NCBI GenBank assembly: GCA_022578965.1
Contig: MU400676.1
Coordinates: forward strand, 1-64,000
DNA: 64,000 nt
Origin: Xylaria sp. FL1777
Taxonomy: Eukaryota > Ascomycota > Sordariomycetes > Xylariales > Xylariaceae
Direction of reading: 5' to 3'
The position numbers and the translations under genes were made by a program. Below, one piece after another: positions 23,517 to 36,732 of this stretch; position 1 is the first letter of the stretch; each line of letters starts with the position of its first letter. The notes beneath the pieces are model-generated. The model was not told the origin of the DNA, searched no databases, and worked only from the letters and a program-made list of their open reading frames with translations.

Positions 23517-24275
23517 TTATTTATACTACTTTAATTTTTATTTATGTTTATATATAACAATTAAAAGTACTGCTTGCTTAGTTTATTATTAAGTAATTTA
23601 TAATAACTAATTTAAAGTTGGATAATTTATAAATAATAATTTATATTACTTTAATTTTTACTTGCGTTTATATGTAGTAATTTAAAGCACTGCACGCTTA
23701 GTTTATTATTAAGTGATTTATAATAACTAACTTAAAGCTAGATAATTTATAAATAATAATTTGTACTATTTTAACTTTTATTTGCGTTTATATATAGCAA
23801 TTTAAAGTACTGCTTGCTTAGTTTATTATTAAGTGATTTATAATAACGCAAGCAAAAATAAACAAAGTTAAAAAAACACAATAAATAAAACTCTTTATGT
23901 TTTACTTAAAATGGCATTATAAAGCAGTAAACTTTAATAAAAACAGTTTATTATTAGGTGATTTATAATGATGCTATGCTAACTTTAAGCTAAATAACAT
24001 ATAAATTATAATTATTTATATTATTTTAATTATTTATGTTTATATATAGCAACTTAAAGCACTACTTGCTTAGTTTATTATTAGATAATTTATAATAACG
24101 TTACGTTAACCTTAAGCTAAATAATATATAAATTATAATTATTTATATTATTTTAATTACTTATGTTTATATGTAGCAATTTAAAGCACTGTTTGCTTAG
24201 TTTATTATTAGGTAATTTATAATAACGTTATGCTAACTTTAAGCTAGATAATATATAAATTATAATTATTAATAT
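23517..24275. repeat. 120/127-bp tandem array, about 6 units
   Basis: The anchor gtttattatt occurs at 23,581, 23,701, 23,821, 23,946, 24,073 and 24,200, giving spacings of 120, 120, 125, 127 and 127. The first units read gataatttataaataataa where the later ones read gctaaataatatataaatt, so the array changes monomer type near 23,870, where an A-rich block of about 70 bp breaks the pattern. Confidence 0.92.
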
Positions 24276-24620
24276 TTTTTTAAGTTAATAAATAGTAATA
24301 TGTAATAGAATTTCTGCTTTTATTATTAATATAGCAGCTATATTTCTGCTTGTTTGCTTGCTATTTAATTATTTTTAATAGCTTTATTACGTATATTTAT
24401 AAACTTTTTTAATTAAGAAAGTTATTTATAAAAAACGCGTTATTAGCTATTTAAAATTATTACTACTTTTAAACTAAAGTATATAATATATTATGCTTTT
24501 AAAGTAATTAAGTAGCTAATTTATAATGTTATTATGTTAAAGTTTTAAATTAAAAAAGAACTTAAAAAGCTTTAATGTATAAAACGCTATATTAGGTTAT
24601 ATAATTACTGCTGCATACTT
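24276..24620. other. Degenerate AT-rich sequence
   Basis: Nothing was recognised. Confidence 0.4.
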
Positions 24621-25200
24621 ATTAATATAAACCTTTTTTTAGGACATGCTAAAACTTACGTTTTTTAGTTATTTTATTAAATTTCTAAATTCCTTTAAAA
24701 AATACTAAAAAGCAAACCGGCTTTTTATTTAGCTTAGTTTGCTTTTTTAAAGTGCTATGTGCTATTAAAATAGCTTTTGTTTGCTAAGCGTAGCATACAG
24801 GTTTTTTTTTTAAGCTTGTGCTTTTTTTTAGCACGCTGCTACTATTAATAAGTTAATAGTAGCTTGCTTAGCTTTTTAAGCAGCTGTTTTTATTGTTTTT
24901 TATAACTAATTTTGCTGCAACTTATTAGCTATAGCATAGTGCAGCTTTTATGTATTAAATATAAGCTTTTGTTTGTTTAGCAATAATGCTTTAAAGTTAG
25001 CGCTAAGCTTAAGTAAACTAAGAACTTTTATATTAAGTTATGCTATAATAAGTTTGTTTTTTTAATTTTTATGCTTTGCTAGTTTAAACTATAAAGCTTT
25101 TTTGCTAAAATATATACTTTGCTTATAAAGCAACTGCTTATTAATAGTAGCTAGCTTTTTATTTTACTTTTTTTTTTTTTGTTTATGCTTGTGCTTATGC
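24620..25200 (-). pseudogene. Coding-like ghost, Ala/Ser-rich, unidentified
   Basis: A minus-strand frame reads through TAA/TAG-type stops for well over 100 codons and keeps words such as AKQTKAYI, YIKAALCYS and VAAKLVIKNNKNS. Its composition is unlike random AT-rich sequence because of many GCN and AGC codons. No domain is recognised. Confidence 0.3.
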
Positions 25201-25524
25201 TTACTACTAATATTAATATAAGTAAGCTAGTTAACTGTAGTATAAGCAGTTATAAAGTTTAATACAGCGCAAAAATAAATAGCTATATAGCTAAAGTAAT
25301 AAAGGGTTATATTATTTAAAAGCTTGTAAAAGTTTTTATATTTTTTATATATAGCTTTATTATAAAGCTTATTTAAAGTAATTAGCATAGGCTTAACTTA
25401 AAAAAAGTTAGTTTATATAATATTATAACGTTTAAGTTTAAAATAAAGCAACTTAAGCTTGTTTATTAGTTAAGGTTTTATTAGCGCTAAAAACAAAGAT
25501 TTATTATTTAGTAAGCATTAAAGT

Positions 25525-25890
25525 AGTTTTTGTATTTTTTTTAAGGAGGTAATGCTTTGTTTAAGGCTAAAAAGCGGAATTTTTAGTGTTTTTTGCATAA
25601 TTAAGCAATAAGAAGTTAACGTAAAAGCAAGGACTTAATGCGTAACTTTTAGCGTTATAATATTTATTTAAAGCTTATAATGCGCGCTTTGCATAATAAA
25701 AGCAAAAAAAGTTGCTTAAAACGCGAAAATCATTTATATAAGCTGCTTTGTTAATTTAGTAAAAAGCTTTATATAGATTTACTAAGTTATATATTAGCTT
25801 TTTTGCAAGCTTTATATAAACTGAGCTGCTTTAAAGCTTTTAAGATTTTAAGCTTTGTAGCGCTTTATTTTTTATGTTAATTAATATATA
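25525..25890 (+). pseudogene. Coding-like ghost, unidentified
   Basis: On the plus strand the frame starting with FKEVMLCLRLKSG at about 25,530 runs about 115 codons. Most stops are TAA/TAG type, with one TGA. It is locally richer in G and C than its flanks. No family is recognised. Confidence 0.28.
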
Positions 25891-26456
25891 TATATTAGCA
25901 AAAAAAGCGTATAGCACTAAAAATAGGCTTTTTAACTAGTAAAGACTTTTTAAAAATAAAAAATAAATAATAGCTTGGTTTTAAAAAGTATTGATCTTAT
26001 TAATCTGGCTTTTTTAGCGCACTAAACTAAAAAAATGCTTATTTTTGTTTTTGTTTTTATTTTTATTACCGCTTTTTCTTTTATTGCTAAAACTTAAAAA
26101 ACTCTATGTTAATAGCTTTAATTACTTTGTGCTAAAAAATAGTATGTTTAAAATAGCATAAAAGATAGTTTATTATGTTTTATTAATTAATATAAAAAAA
26201 AGTGCTAGTAATTGCGCAGTATAAAATCGCGAACAAATAATAAACATCTTGTTTTAAACTTTATTTTTTGCTTTATATATTGCATAAGTAAACTAAATAA
26301 ACTACTTTTAGTTTTTTTGCGATTTAATAAATTGGAAATAAAGGGCTTTACTAATTATAGCTAGTAATTGTTTAAAGTTATAAGCAGTAATTTAAAGGTT
26401 AAGTAGCTTAAACGTGCTTTGCTATAGTAAGTTATAGCGTTAATAAAAAGGCATAC
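25891..26456. other. Degenerate AT-rich sequence
   Basis: Nothing was recognised apart from a short tttttg-type run near 26,040-26,070. Confidence 0.4.

Positions 26457-26504
<48 letters not shown>
26457..26504. repeat. (AAT)n microsatellite
   Basis: About 16 uninterrupted AAT units. Confidence 0.95.
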
Positions 26505-29500
26505 TAACAAGAACTTAAAAGAATAGCTTTATTTGCATATAGTTATTTTTTGTTAACGCAAGTATTATATAAAGTTATGTTAATATATTATAGCTATTGA
26601 TTTTTTTAGCGCACTACGCGTAATATATATATATAATGTAAAATAATATAAAGCAATACTTACGTAAAATAAAAAACAGTATATAAAAATGATTAACTAA
26701 TAAAAAGCCTTGTTATAAAACCTTTTATAATATATGCTTTTATAAGTAGTACTATAAGTATTTAAGCAAATAAGTAGTTTTAATTTGCTAGCTTTGCAGG
26801 TTTTATACTTTGCTATTTACTTCTTAAGAAATTTTGGCTTTTTTTTATTGTTTAATAAATAGCGTTTAATATAAAAGATTTGTTTTTGTTTTTTTAAATC
26901 GATTAATTAATAATTTGTAGCTTTAATTATAGCATTTTTTTAGATTTAAACTTTTAGTTCTAAAGTTGTTTTATTAATAGAATATATTTATGCTTGCTTA
27001 TATTATTATAGCTTATATATTTAAGTATTAAATTTAAGTGTAACTTAAAAAATAATATAATTAAAAGAAGTACAATTAATTAAAACAAAATAAAACGATT
27101 ATATTTATCTTTTATAATAATTTTTTGTATTTATAAAGCTAATGCTTTAAAACTTAAAGCAACTTTTTGTTTTTATTGCATAACTAAGCTTAGGCTTACT
27201 TATAAAAGCTAATTAGCTTACTTATTAAAGCAGGCCTTTTTTTAGAACTGCTAAAACTTATGTTTTTTTTTAAATACTTTGCTAATTTTTTTAGTATAGT
27301 AATATAATACATACTTTACTACTAGTATGTTTTATATATATATTTTAACATAAGCTATTTTTTATTTGTTTATTTGCTTTTTAACTTAACTTTAAAAATA
27401 AAGTAGCAGTATAGCAGTTATTTTTTACTATAAAAAAAGAGAGCACTATATTTACTACTTTTTGTTTAGTTTATATTAGCTAACATTTTTAGCAAACATT
27501 ATATATTGTTTAAAAGATATTTATTGCTTATAGTTTTTTATAATTATTAAGCAATAATAAATGAACTTATGCTATATTTTTAAAATTTACATAAAAACTA
27601 TATACTTGATTAATTCTAAGGGCTTTAGCTAAAAATGTAGCACTAGCAGTACTAATTAATTTAAACATTAGATTAATTAATTATTTTTAACGTTAAGTAC
27701 AGGGCTTTAGCTACTTTGTATACTTTTTAAAAAGCATTAAACGTAGCAAGCTATATTTATATTATAATGAAATATTATTACGTAAAATAACTTTATTATT
27801 GCAAAATTAATAATAATAGTATATATTGCACTTAATATAACAAATATATATATATAGTAAGATATTTTAGTATAAAGAGGATTTAATTAATTTGTTAATT
27901 AATTAATTAATTAATTTAGCTATGCGTTATATTTTTACTAGATATAATGCTATTTTATGCTTTTTAAAGCTTTATTATTTTAATGCTTGTAGTTATTACG
28001 CTTTAATTCTTTAAGCTAAAAACTATAGCTTAAAAATAACAGTAAAGTAGATTTTAAAGCAACTAGTATTATTTATTAAAGTTATTAATGCATAACTTGT
28101 TAAAAAGTTTTAATTATTTTTTTATGTTTTAAAAGGTTAATAATAATTATGTGCTATGTAAATCAGGCTTTATGTAGCTTATTATTAACTTAGATTTTAT
28201 GCTTTAAACTTTTTGCTTTTAAAAGCTTTAAAGTTTTGTTAGCTTTATATATATAGTTAGCTATAATGCTTTATTTTACGTACTTTTTTTTTGTGCTTTA
28301 TTAACACAGGCTAATAATTACAAGTAATTAAATACTGCTTTGCTACTTATTACTTTATTGTTTACCTTTTTTTGCTTTATACTTGTATAATTATTAGTAG
28401 TTAGTATTATCTTTTAATATGCTAGAAATTAGCATATAGCTAATATAAGCTAATAAATACTTTTTTATATTATTAGTAGACTTATATTTTCTAAGCTTTA
28501 TAGAAAGCTAATTATGCTAAAGCTTGTATATAAAGTATATAAAGTTCTAACGTTAGCTTTAAAAACACATTTAACTTAGTTGTTAAAAGAACTAAAGAGC
28601 TAAGGGCTTTAACTTCTTAGCATAGCTAAACAGTTTACTAAAATAAAGCAGTAAAAAAAGCGCTTTAGGCTATACTGCAACAAAAAAAATAACTAAAAAG
28701 AGTACTATTAAAAAAAAAAAGCTAAAAGTAAAGACATATAACTTTAACCTTAATTAAACAAGCCTTTATATTTATATTTACTATAAGGTATATATTAGTA
28801 ATAAAAGCTTTAATAAAGAGCTTAAAACTTGGTTATATTATATTTAGCTAATAATTCTTTAAAGGTTTTAAAGCTATAGTTACCTTTTTTTTTAGCTTTT
28901 ATACATAAGGATATTTTGTTTTATTTATGCTTATTAAGCTGCTATAAAATCTACGACTTTTTTAGCTATTAGGTTGCTACATATGCAATTTTTATTACAG
29001 GTAATTATTATAAACTAATTGTTTAGCTTTATATATACTAGCTTAAGTAAAGCTAGCTTAAAATAATATATAGGTTATAGTTTGTTTAATAGTATTTTAA
29101 CGTGATTTATTAGCTAATTATTAATTTTTTTGTTTAAAATAAAATTTATAGCGCTTTATATTTTAGCTGTTTTTATGCAACCTTACTTCTTAGTATATAT
29201 ATAAGCAATTTAACAACTTTTTTAATGTATATTTTTCTTAGTTAATAAAACAAATTAAAGCAGAATGCCTAAATTATAGGCTTTTATTTAAAAAATATAG
29301 TAAGACTTTATTAATTTGTTATTAAGCTATGCGTATAGCTTTTATAAAGCTACTGTAGCATATATATTAAAGTATAACTAGTTAATAAGCGTTTAATTGC
29401 TTTAATTGTTAACGTTTATGTTTTTTTTATAGCTGCTATAAATTTTATTGCTAGACTTGTTTTTAAGCTTATTGCTTTTATTGCTGTTTATAATATACGG

Positions 29501-32350
29501 CTTGCTTTATAAACTAGGATTTTAAGCTTACAAAAGCAATTAAAGCTTTATGTTTTCTTAATAATAGCAAAGGTTGTTTTTAAAAAGTCGATTATAGTTT
29601 GCATATATTTTAGTTTTTGCTGTTTATTTATAATTGTTTAATAAAAAGTATTTATTAAGATTAATAAATAACGTTAAAAAACTTTAAACTTTAGTTTAAT
29701 ATTATTTTATGTACTATAAAATTATTTAAGCTTAAAAAGCAGTAGATTTTTATTGTTTTTTTTCTATTTTTTGCTTTTGCTAGCTTGTAGCTTAAATTAA
29801 TTTTGCAAATATAATATAAAAACATTAAAGTTATATTAAAAAGAAATCTAACTAACTTAGTTAATATTATACTAATAATATAACTTTTGCTTTAATTTAT
29901 GCTTTAGTTTATTAAGCAGTATTTTAGCTTAAAAGCAGCTAAAACATTTTATATTTTAAATATAATCTAAAAGCTAACGTTTTTTTTTAATCTTTATATG
30001 TTCTTTTTTAGTATCTTGTTTAAAACTATGCGTTTAAAGCTAAAGGATTAAATAATAGCAAGCTAGAACTGCTAGTGCTACTTAAAAAAAAGCTATAAAA
30101 TGTACTAATTTTTTACCGGGCTATTTAAAATAGCTATTTTTTTATAATAATAAAGATCTTTGTATGTACTTATAATATAATATTGTTTTAGGTTAAAAAA
30201 GTTAAAAAACTATTTAGCTAGCTTTAAGCGTAGTACTATTATATTTAGCTTTTAGTATATAGCAAATAATAGATTAAACTAAAGTAATACGTATATTTGT
30301 TTTGCTTTTTTTGCTAACTATATTAAAAATAGATATAAGTAAAGCTTTTTGTAATTTTATAGCTATAGCTTTTGCTATATTAAGTTCTGATTTGCTTTAT
30401 ACGTTATATAAGCTCCTTAAGCCTGGACTATTTTCTTAAAAATAAAAAATAAAAGCAATTTACTTAAAAGAAAAGGCTCTTTAAAAAGGCATTACTTTTA
30501 TTTTTAAACTAGACTTATATAAATAGATTTTTCTAGCTTTTAAATAAAACACTTTAAATACGCATTAATTTAGATATATTTTAAAAGCATTTGTAAAGAT
30601 TGTTTAATAATTACCTTAATATAGCAAAGTTTATATAAAGCACAAAAAGGCATATTTGCTATAGCGTACATAAAAAAACTTATAAAGTTTAAACGCAAAA
30701 CTAGGCTATAAAAGACATTAAGCGTTATACTTAAAGGCTAAGCTTTGCTAACTTTTTATTAACGCTTAGCTACGTTTTATAAATAATTAAAGCGTTTATA
30801 GTTTTTTTTATTTGTAATTTTATAATGTAGCACTAGCAAATAACCGAAGTAATTAATGCTATTGTTGCTTATAGTGCTATTAAAAAGCTTGTTATTATTA
30901 ATAGAGGTAAAAAAACTATTTAGTTTAGTAAAGCTGCAACAAAAAGTATAGAAATAAATATAACAATTTATTATTATAAGCTTTAAAAAAAAAACCCTTT
31001 TTAATGTTTTATTTATATAAAAAGGCTTTAGCTTTGCTTTTTTATAATATTAATCTTTTAAGCTTATCTTAAACCTAATTTATAACTTTTATATAATACT
31101 ATAAATAACTTTAAAAAAACAAAAAATGCTTAAATAAATAATATGACTTTTTTTATAATTAATTTTTATTGTTTTTTAATTATGCATGTTTTAATTATAT
31201 ATGCAAATTATGTATAACTTAGATTTTACTGCTGCTTTTTTGCTATATATGCTATAAAATAAGCTATAGAATATTATTATATTTAGTTGCTTAACAAATT
31301 AAAAAAATGCAATAAATTAATATTTTATTAAATAAATAAAAACTTTAAGCAAGCAAAGTATGTTTATTTTATTTGTTAGCATATAAGCATGTAAAAATAT
31401 AAGCAAAGCTAAAAAAAAAAACCTGTTAAAACTTCAAAAAAATGCTAGAATTATATATTATTTGTTTTAAGCTTTTTATTATTTTTAGTAGTTATTTTTC
31501 TTGCTATAACTGCTTTAACTGCTACTAGCTTAAGCAATATTTTAGCTTTTAAGCTATATTTTAAAGCTTATGTTTAATATTTTAATTATACTTTTATACT
31601 TTAAATAAGCTATATAGCTTTTTTTTAAAAGCAGCTAAGCAATACTAAATCTAGTTGCTAAACAATAAGCTAGCTTTTATAGCAAGTATATATTATTAAG
31701 CTTAAGCTAAAGCTATTAATAGGTTATAAAATAGCTCTAAAGGCATATATTTTATTGTTGTTCGTAAAGCTTATTAAAAGTTTAACTATTACTATTATTA
31801 TTTTTGTTTTTGTTTTTGTTTCTGTTTGCTGTATTATTATATAAAAGTTAAGCTATTTTTTGTATTAAGTGTTGCATTAAGTAAAGCTATAAATAGTTCT
31901 TGCATAAGTTTATATTATAAATCCTGCATTTATAATGTAAACTTGGGGTGCTTTAATAAAACTAGTAACAATAAATCGTAAGCGCGCAACTAGTAGCTTA
32001 AATAAGCTTAGCCCTTGCATAGTTGCAAAGTTAGCTAGCTTAAAAACTTTTGCTTATTTAGCTAACAGTTTTTTTTAACCTGCTTGTTATAATATAGCCG
32101 AAATCGTAATATAAGCAAAGCAGCTAAGCATTAAATACGTAGCTCAAGCAAATAATAATTAAGCAACTAGCGTTATAACGCTAGCAAAAGCTTAAGCTTT
32201 TTATAGGTTTTAAGCATATAAAACAGTATTTGTTTTAAGCATATGTTATAAGTAAGTACGCTTTAATTAAGAAATTATTGCAGGATTTTTGCTAAGCTAT
32301 TTGCGTTAATATTATAATAAAAGTAGTTATATAAAAACACTTAAAAAAAG
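26505..32350. other. Degenerate AT-rich sequence, 5.8 kb
   Basis: No repeat or protein domain was identified. A 300-base sample inside it (28,021-28,320) was used for the context count: 25 C residues, of which 14 follow G, 10 follow A, 1 follows T and none follows C. A short frame on the plus strand near 28,565-28,790 is coding-like but unassigned. A run of tttttg units lies near 31,803-31,833. Confidence 0.45.
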
Positions 32351-32354
32351 GCAA

Positions 32355-32452
32355 ATATTTATTATTATTGTTATTATTGTTGCTATTATTACTGCTATTG
32401 TTATTATTATTGTTAGCATTAGCATTATTTTTATTATAGTTGTTATTATTAT
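32355..32452. repeat. Degenerate trinucleotide repeat (TTA/TTG/CTA/CTG)
   Basis: About 32 successive triplets are almost all variants of att/gtt/gct, differing by transitions. This suits a microsatellite aged by C-to-T change, or a former homopolymeric amino-acid tract on either strand. Confidence 0.7.
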
Positions 32453-32874
32453 TAACTATTTTTTTTTCTGCTGTTTTTTCTCTTTTATGAAGTTTTGCGT
32501 ATTTTTTTTGTTATAATAGCACGTTTAGCTTACTGTTTTAAGTTAAGCAAAAGCTATATTATAGCTTTTCCTTTTTTGCACGCATAAGGTATATAATAAT
32601 ATAAAACTAAATATTAAGTAATATAGTTATATATAAACTTATAAGGTTTATATAATAAAATTTGTGTATATATAAGCTATTTTTACTAATTATTATTAAA
32701 AAGCTTTATAGGCTAATTAATTAATATATTAGCTATTAACTTTTTTATTACTTGTTATATAATTGCTAAAACTACTTGTTTATTTTAAGATAATAACTTG
32801 TAATTATTTATATATTGTTAGTATTATGCCTTTGTTTGCATTTATTGCGTTGCTTTAAGTATTTATTTAAAGTT

Positions 32875-33095
32875 TAAAGTTTATGCTTTTATTAAGGCTA
32901 TTGCTAAGCATAGTAGCTATTATTAAGTTTATATACAATTAGCTTTAAGCTTTTTAACCTTTATGGTTTACTTATATGTCTTAAATTAGCAAAAGCTAAA
33001 TTTAGCGCAGTATGCTCTTAGTGTTTTACTAAACTATGCATTTAAAAATAACACATAATATTTAGCTAGTTTAACACATATAAAAGTTAATTAGC
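32875..33095. repeat. Dispersed repeat R1, copy e
   Basis: Shares gctattgctaagcata, aagtttatata-aatta, ctttttaac and the actatgcattta block with copies c and d, but lacks the taataagttttaattta block. Confidence 0.7.
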
Positions 33096-35073
33096 GTTTA
33101 AATTTATTTCTTTATACTTAAAATATTTTAGTTAATTAAGCTTACGTTAATTAATAAGTACTTTTTTAAAATTAAAGCATCTTTAGTAATAATAGCAAAA
33201 GGTATAAAGTCTTAAAAGTTAAATATAATAGTTAATATATTTCTAGTTTTATAATAAGTATTTAGCAAAATTAAAGCTTAAAAAAAAGAAAAAACTTTTA
33301 CGCATATATTATATATATTTAAGTAGTTTAGTTATAATATTATTACAAGTATTAATGCTATAAGTATTAAGTATTTTTTTTTTGTAGCGTTAAATATATT
33401 TTTTGCTACATTAGCTTTAATTTTCTTTATATATTGTTTAGCTAATAATTATTACTTAGCAGCCTATTATTATTGCTTAGTAGCTTATTACTAATGTTCT
33501 TTTTGTTTTTTGTAATATTGTTAACTTTGTTATTATACTTTTTTTATAGCTTTTATTATGTTTTGTAAATATGTTTAAAATTAAATTAATTTTTTAACGC
33601 TTGAACTAAAACGTTAATGTTTTAACAAAAATAGCTATAATTACAACATTAACGTTAATATTGATTTTTTTTATTTATATAACGCGCTATATACTTTATT
33701 CCTAATAATAAATAATATTAATAATGCTAATTGCGTTAAAAGCAAGCATATTATAGATGTTTTTATTTAAAACGTTAATACTGCAGCAATTTTTCCTAGT
33801 AATAAAACCTTTAAATTATTGCTTGTTTTTTCTTTAGCTGTTTAAAAGCTAAAAGCGCGCTTAAAAAAACCTGCGTTAAAACGCTAATTAAAATTAATAA
33901 GTCTTATTAAAAGCAAGCTTAATTTTTAAAAGCTAAAAAAGCTCGTACAAATCAATAGATTTAAAAGCAATAAATTAAATATACTGCTTGCTAATATTTA
34001 ATTATTATATATATAGCTTATATTTATTAATAAAGCAAATAAATTTACTGTTTTAAATTAAACACGTTATTAAATATTTAATAGCAATAAACTTTTATTT
34101 AATTTCTTACTTTTAATATGCTGCATATATTACAAAGCTATTGCTTTTATTAAATATTAGCAGCACAAATATAAGTAAAATAACAAAGTATACTTGCTTT
34201 TTTTAAAGTTAGCATTTAAGTTTAAGTTTAATAATATAAAATAGCATAGCTAAACACTATTAGTTTGCATTAAGCTAACAATATTTGCTTTAATTGCTTA
34301 TAATTTAATTTTATAAGTAAAAGAACTATTTATAAGCATTAATGCAAGCTTAGTATTAGCTTAATTTATATTAAAAAAAAGCATAAACATTAAGCATTTA
34401 GGCAGCTATTTTAATTGGTTTTTAGTATAAGTATAGCTTAATAGCAACAGTAAAAAGGTTAATTATATAGTTATAGCTAACCTTAAAAAAAACGTGCTTT
34501 TAAAGAAAGCTATTATAAAGCTAGCATTATTAGTTTAAAATAGAACTTTAGTTTATATTAATTAAACTATATATTTAGCTGTATTTAAAAGTTTTATTGC
34601 TATATTAATTAAAACAAAAACGACTTTATTATTACAAAATCCTATATTATAGCTTGTAATTTAAATTGCTATATAACATTAACATATATATTATTTCTAG
34701 GCTATACGTTTTTAATAAGTAGTGCTTAAAGATCAAGAAGTGCTTACGTTAGCGTTAGTTTTGCTAATTATAATAACCAGTTATAATTAAAACATATACC
34801 TAGCATATACTAAAGGCAATTTAATTATACTTTGTAGTTTGTTATATATTAGCTTAATAGCTACAGAGGTTTAGTTACGTAAGTTAATCTGCTTACTAAA
34901 AGCAATTAAAAAGTGAATACAAAGAGAATTTTATAAACAAATATACAAATGGTTTTTATGTAATAATTAAGAAATATTTTTTTTGTTTTTTTTTATAATA
35001 AAAACAACAAGCAATTAATACAACTAATAAACCTAATGTTATATGCCATTATTTATATTTAACAACTTTTATT
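33096..35073. other. Degenerate AT-rich sequence
   Basis: No recognised feature. From about 34,900 toward the foldback element the sequence keeps slightly more GA and TC words. Confidence 0.4.
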
Positions 35074-35811
35074 GATATATTTCCCCATACAAAAATATAT
35101 ACGGAATACATGCCCCATATTAAATAACTCCACTAATGTAAAGGTTAAAAATATAAGAAAATATGTTTTAGAGTCCTTATTTAAAACGAAATCCATATAT
35201 AACCTCCGTTCGTTCATAGCACCTTTATTGGTAAAGATATAACGTAATAAAGAATAGGTGTAAAAATACCCCTGTAAAATGTATAAAACTTAGTGCATAC
35301 TAATTAAAAAATAAAAAAAAAATAAAAAAAATAAGTTTTAAAATGTTTAATAAATTATTAATTCAATTCTAAAAGATCTTTATTTTTAAGCCTTTTTTTA
35401 ATTAAATAGCTAAGGTATAAAAAACAGTACATAAATATTTATATACTACTTTTTATACCCTTGTTATTTAATTAAAAGAAAATTAGAAAAATAAAAACTT
35501 TTAGTTTCTTGAAAGCCTATTTATTGCTAATTCTCAAAATGATTTTTCCCATTTTTTTAACATTTAAATAAGCAAGTTGCACTAAGCTAAATATAATAAC
35601 AGGGGTATTTGTTCCTAATATTTTTACTTTCTTTTCTTTTGTTTATATCTTTACCAATAAAAGTGCTATAAACAAGCAGGAGGTATATATGGATTCCTTG
35701 TTAAATAAAGACTTTAAAACATATTTTTCTATACTTTTAACATTTATATTAGTGAAGTTATTTAATATAGGGCATGTATTCCCTATATATTTTTATATAG
35801 GGAAATACATC
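35074..35811. mobile_element. 738-bp foldback element (palindromic MITE-like transposon)
   Basis: The left half is matched along nearly its whole length by the reverse complement of the right half. The ends read gat(a/g)tatttccc. Arms pair through acatgccc, agcac(c/t)ttttattggtaaag and acccctgt over the first 205 or so bases, then more loosely, then tightly again around the centre (aattaaata and ggtataaaaa against tttttatacc and tatttaatt), with ataaatatttat at 35,431-35,442 as the pivot. It encodes no protein, as expected for a non-autonomous DNA element of the MITE or foldback class. Many arm differences are C/T or G/A. It keeps CC, TC and GG words lost elsewhere, so it probably arrived later or escaped mutation. 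No clear target-site duplication was found, so the superfamily is open. Confidence 0.88.
35398..35474. other. Central hairpin of the foldback element
   Basis: ttaattaaata and gctaaggtataaaaa on the left pair with tttttataccc-ttgtta and tttaattaa on the right, around the palindrome ataaatatttat. Transcribed from either strand, this would be a long stem-loop. Confidence 0.85.
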
Positions 35812-36249
35812 TATGAAAGTAGCTAACTTGCTTAAGTAGCTCGCTTGCTTATAAACCATGTTATAGTTTATTTAAAAATAATTATTTTTATTATATTTTA
35901 TAAAAGTTTTAAGTTTATAGTTTTATAATTTATTATTAATAAAAACTTTATAAAAAATGCTAATATTATTATTGCTTTTAAATAGTTTTTAATTTTAAAC
36001 ATTATAAATTACTTTAGTTATAATATTTTTATATTTAAGTTTAAAATAATATAATTTTATAAGTTTAAATTAATTATTTTATTTTTAAGCTTTTTATTTT
36101 AAATTTAAGCATATGTTATAACTTATATAAGTTTTAAAGCAAATATGCAAAAAAAGCTAAAGGTTTTTTGCTAATTAAGTATATTTATAGTTTATAAAGG
36201 CTGCAATATGCAATAAAACAAAACATTAAATCTTTTTGTTGTTAAAATG
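35812..36249. other. Degenerate AT-rich sequence
   Basis: Nothing was recognised; the composition returns at once to the heavily mutated state. Confidence 0.4.
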
Positions 36250-36720
36250 ATTTCTTTTATTAAAGCTATAACTATTTATAAAGCCAAAAAAAGAATTTAC
36301 GCTAATTTTAAACTTTTTTTTTATAAACGTTAAATTAATAGCAAGTTTAATAACTTAAGCATAATACTATGTGCTATAAGCAATGCTTATTTAAGCTTTA
36401 TAATTAAACATTTTGCTAAAAAACAGTATAGCTAAAATACTTATACTATTACTAAAAATAAAAGCGTTTATAGCTTAAAAAGCTACTATAATAATAAAAA
36501 TACTAATAACTATTTTAGTAAAAATATAGCTAAAAGCAGTAATATTTTTGTTATTTTTTTAAAGCGTTAATATTATAGCTATAACTTTAGCTTTTTTTAT
36601 AATAAAACGTTTACTAAAAGTTTTAACGTTATTATTTAAGCTATTATTTTTATTATTATTAAAAAAGTTTAATAAAACAAAAGTAGCTAATATAATATAT
36701 TTGTAGCTTTATGCTTTAGT
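36250..36720. repeat. Dispersed repeat X, uninterrupted copy
   Basis: It matches 53,412-53,548 joined to 58,703-59,041, giving about 470 bp in one piece here. Shared words include ataactatttataaa, aacgttaaattaatagcaag, ctaaaaataaaagc, tataactttagc and aaaaagtttaataaaac. No coding frame was recognised. This copy gives the pre-insertion sequence of the site where the LINE later inserted at 53.5 kb. Confidence 0.88.
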
Positions 36721-36732
36721 ACTAAGTATTTA

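Noticed and set aside
26457..26504. AAT tract as a LINE tail
   Set aside because: No LINE-like sequence or target-site duplication lies next to it; a plain microsatellite is simpler.
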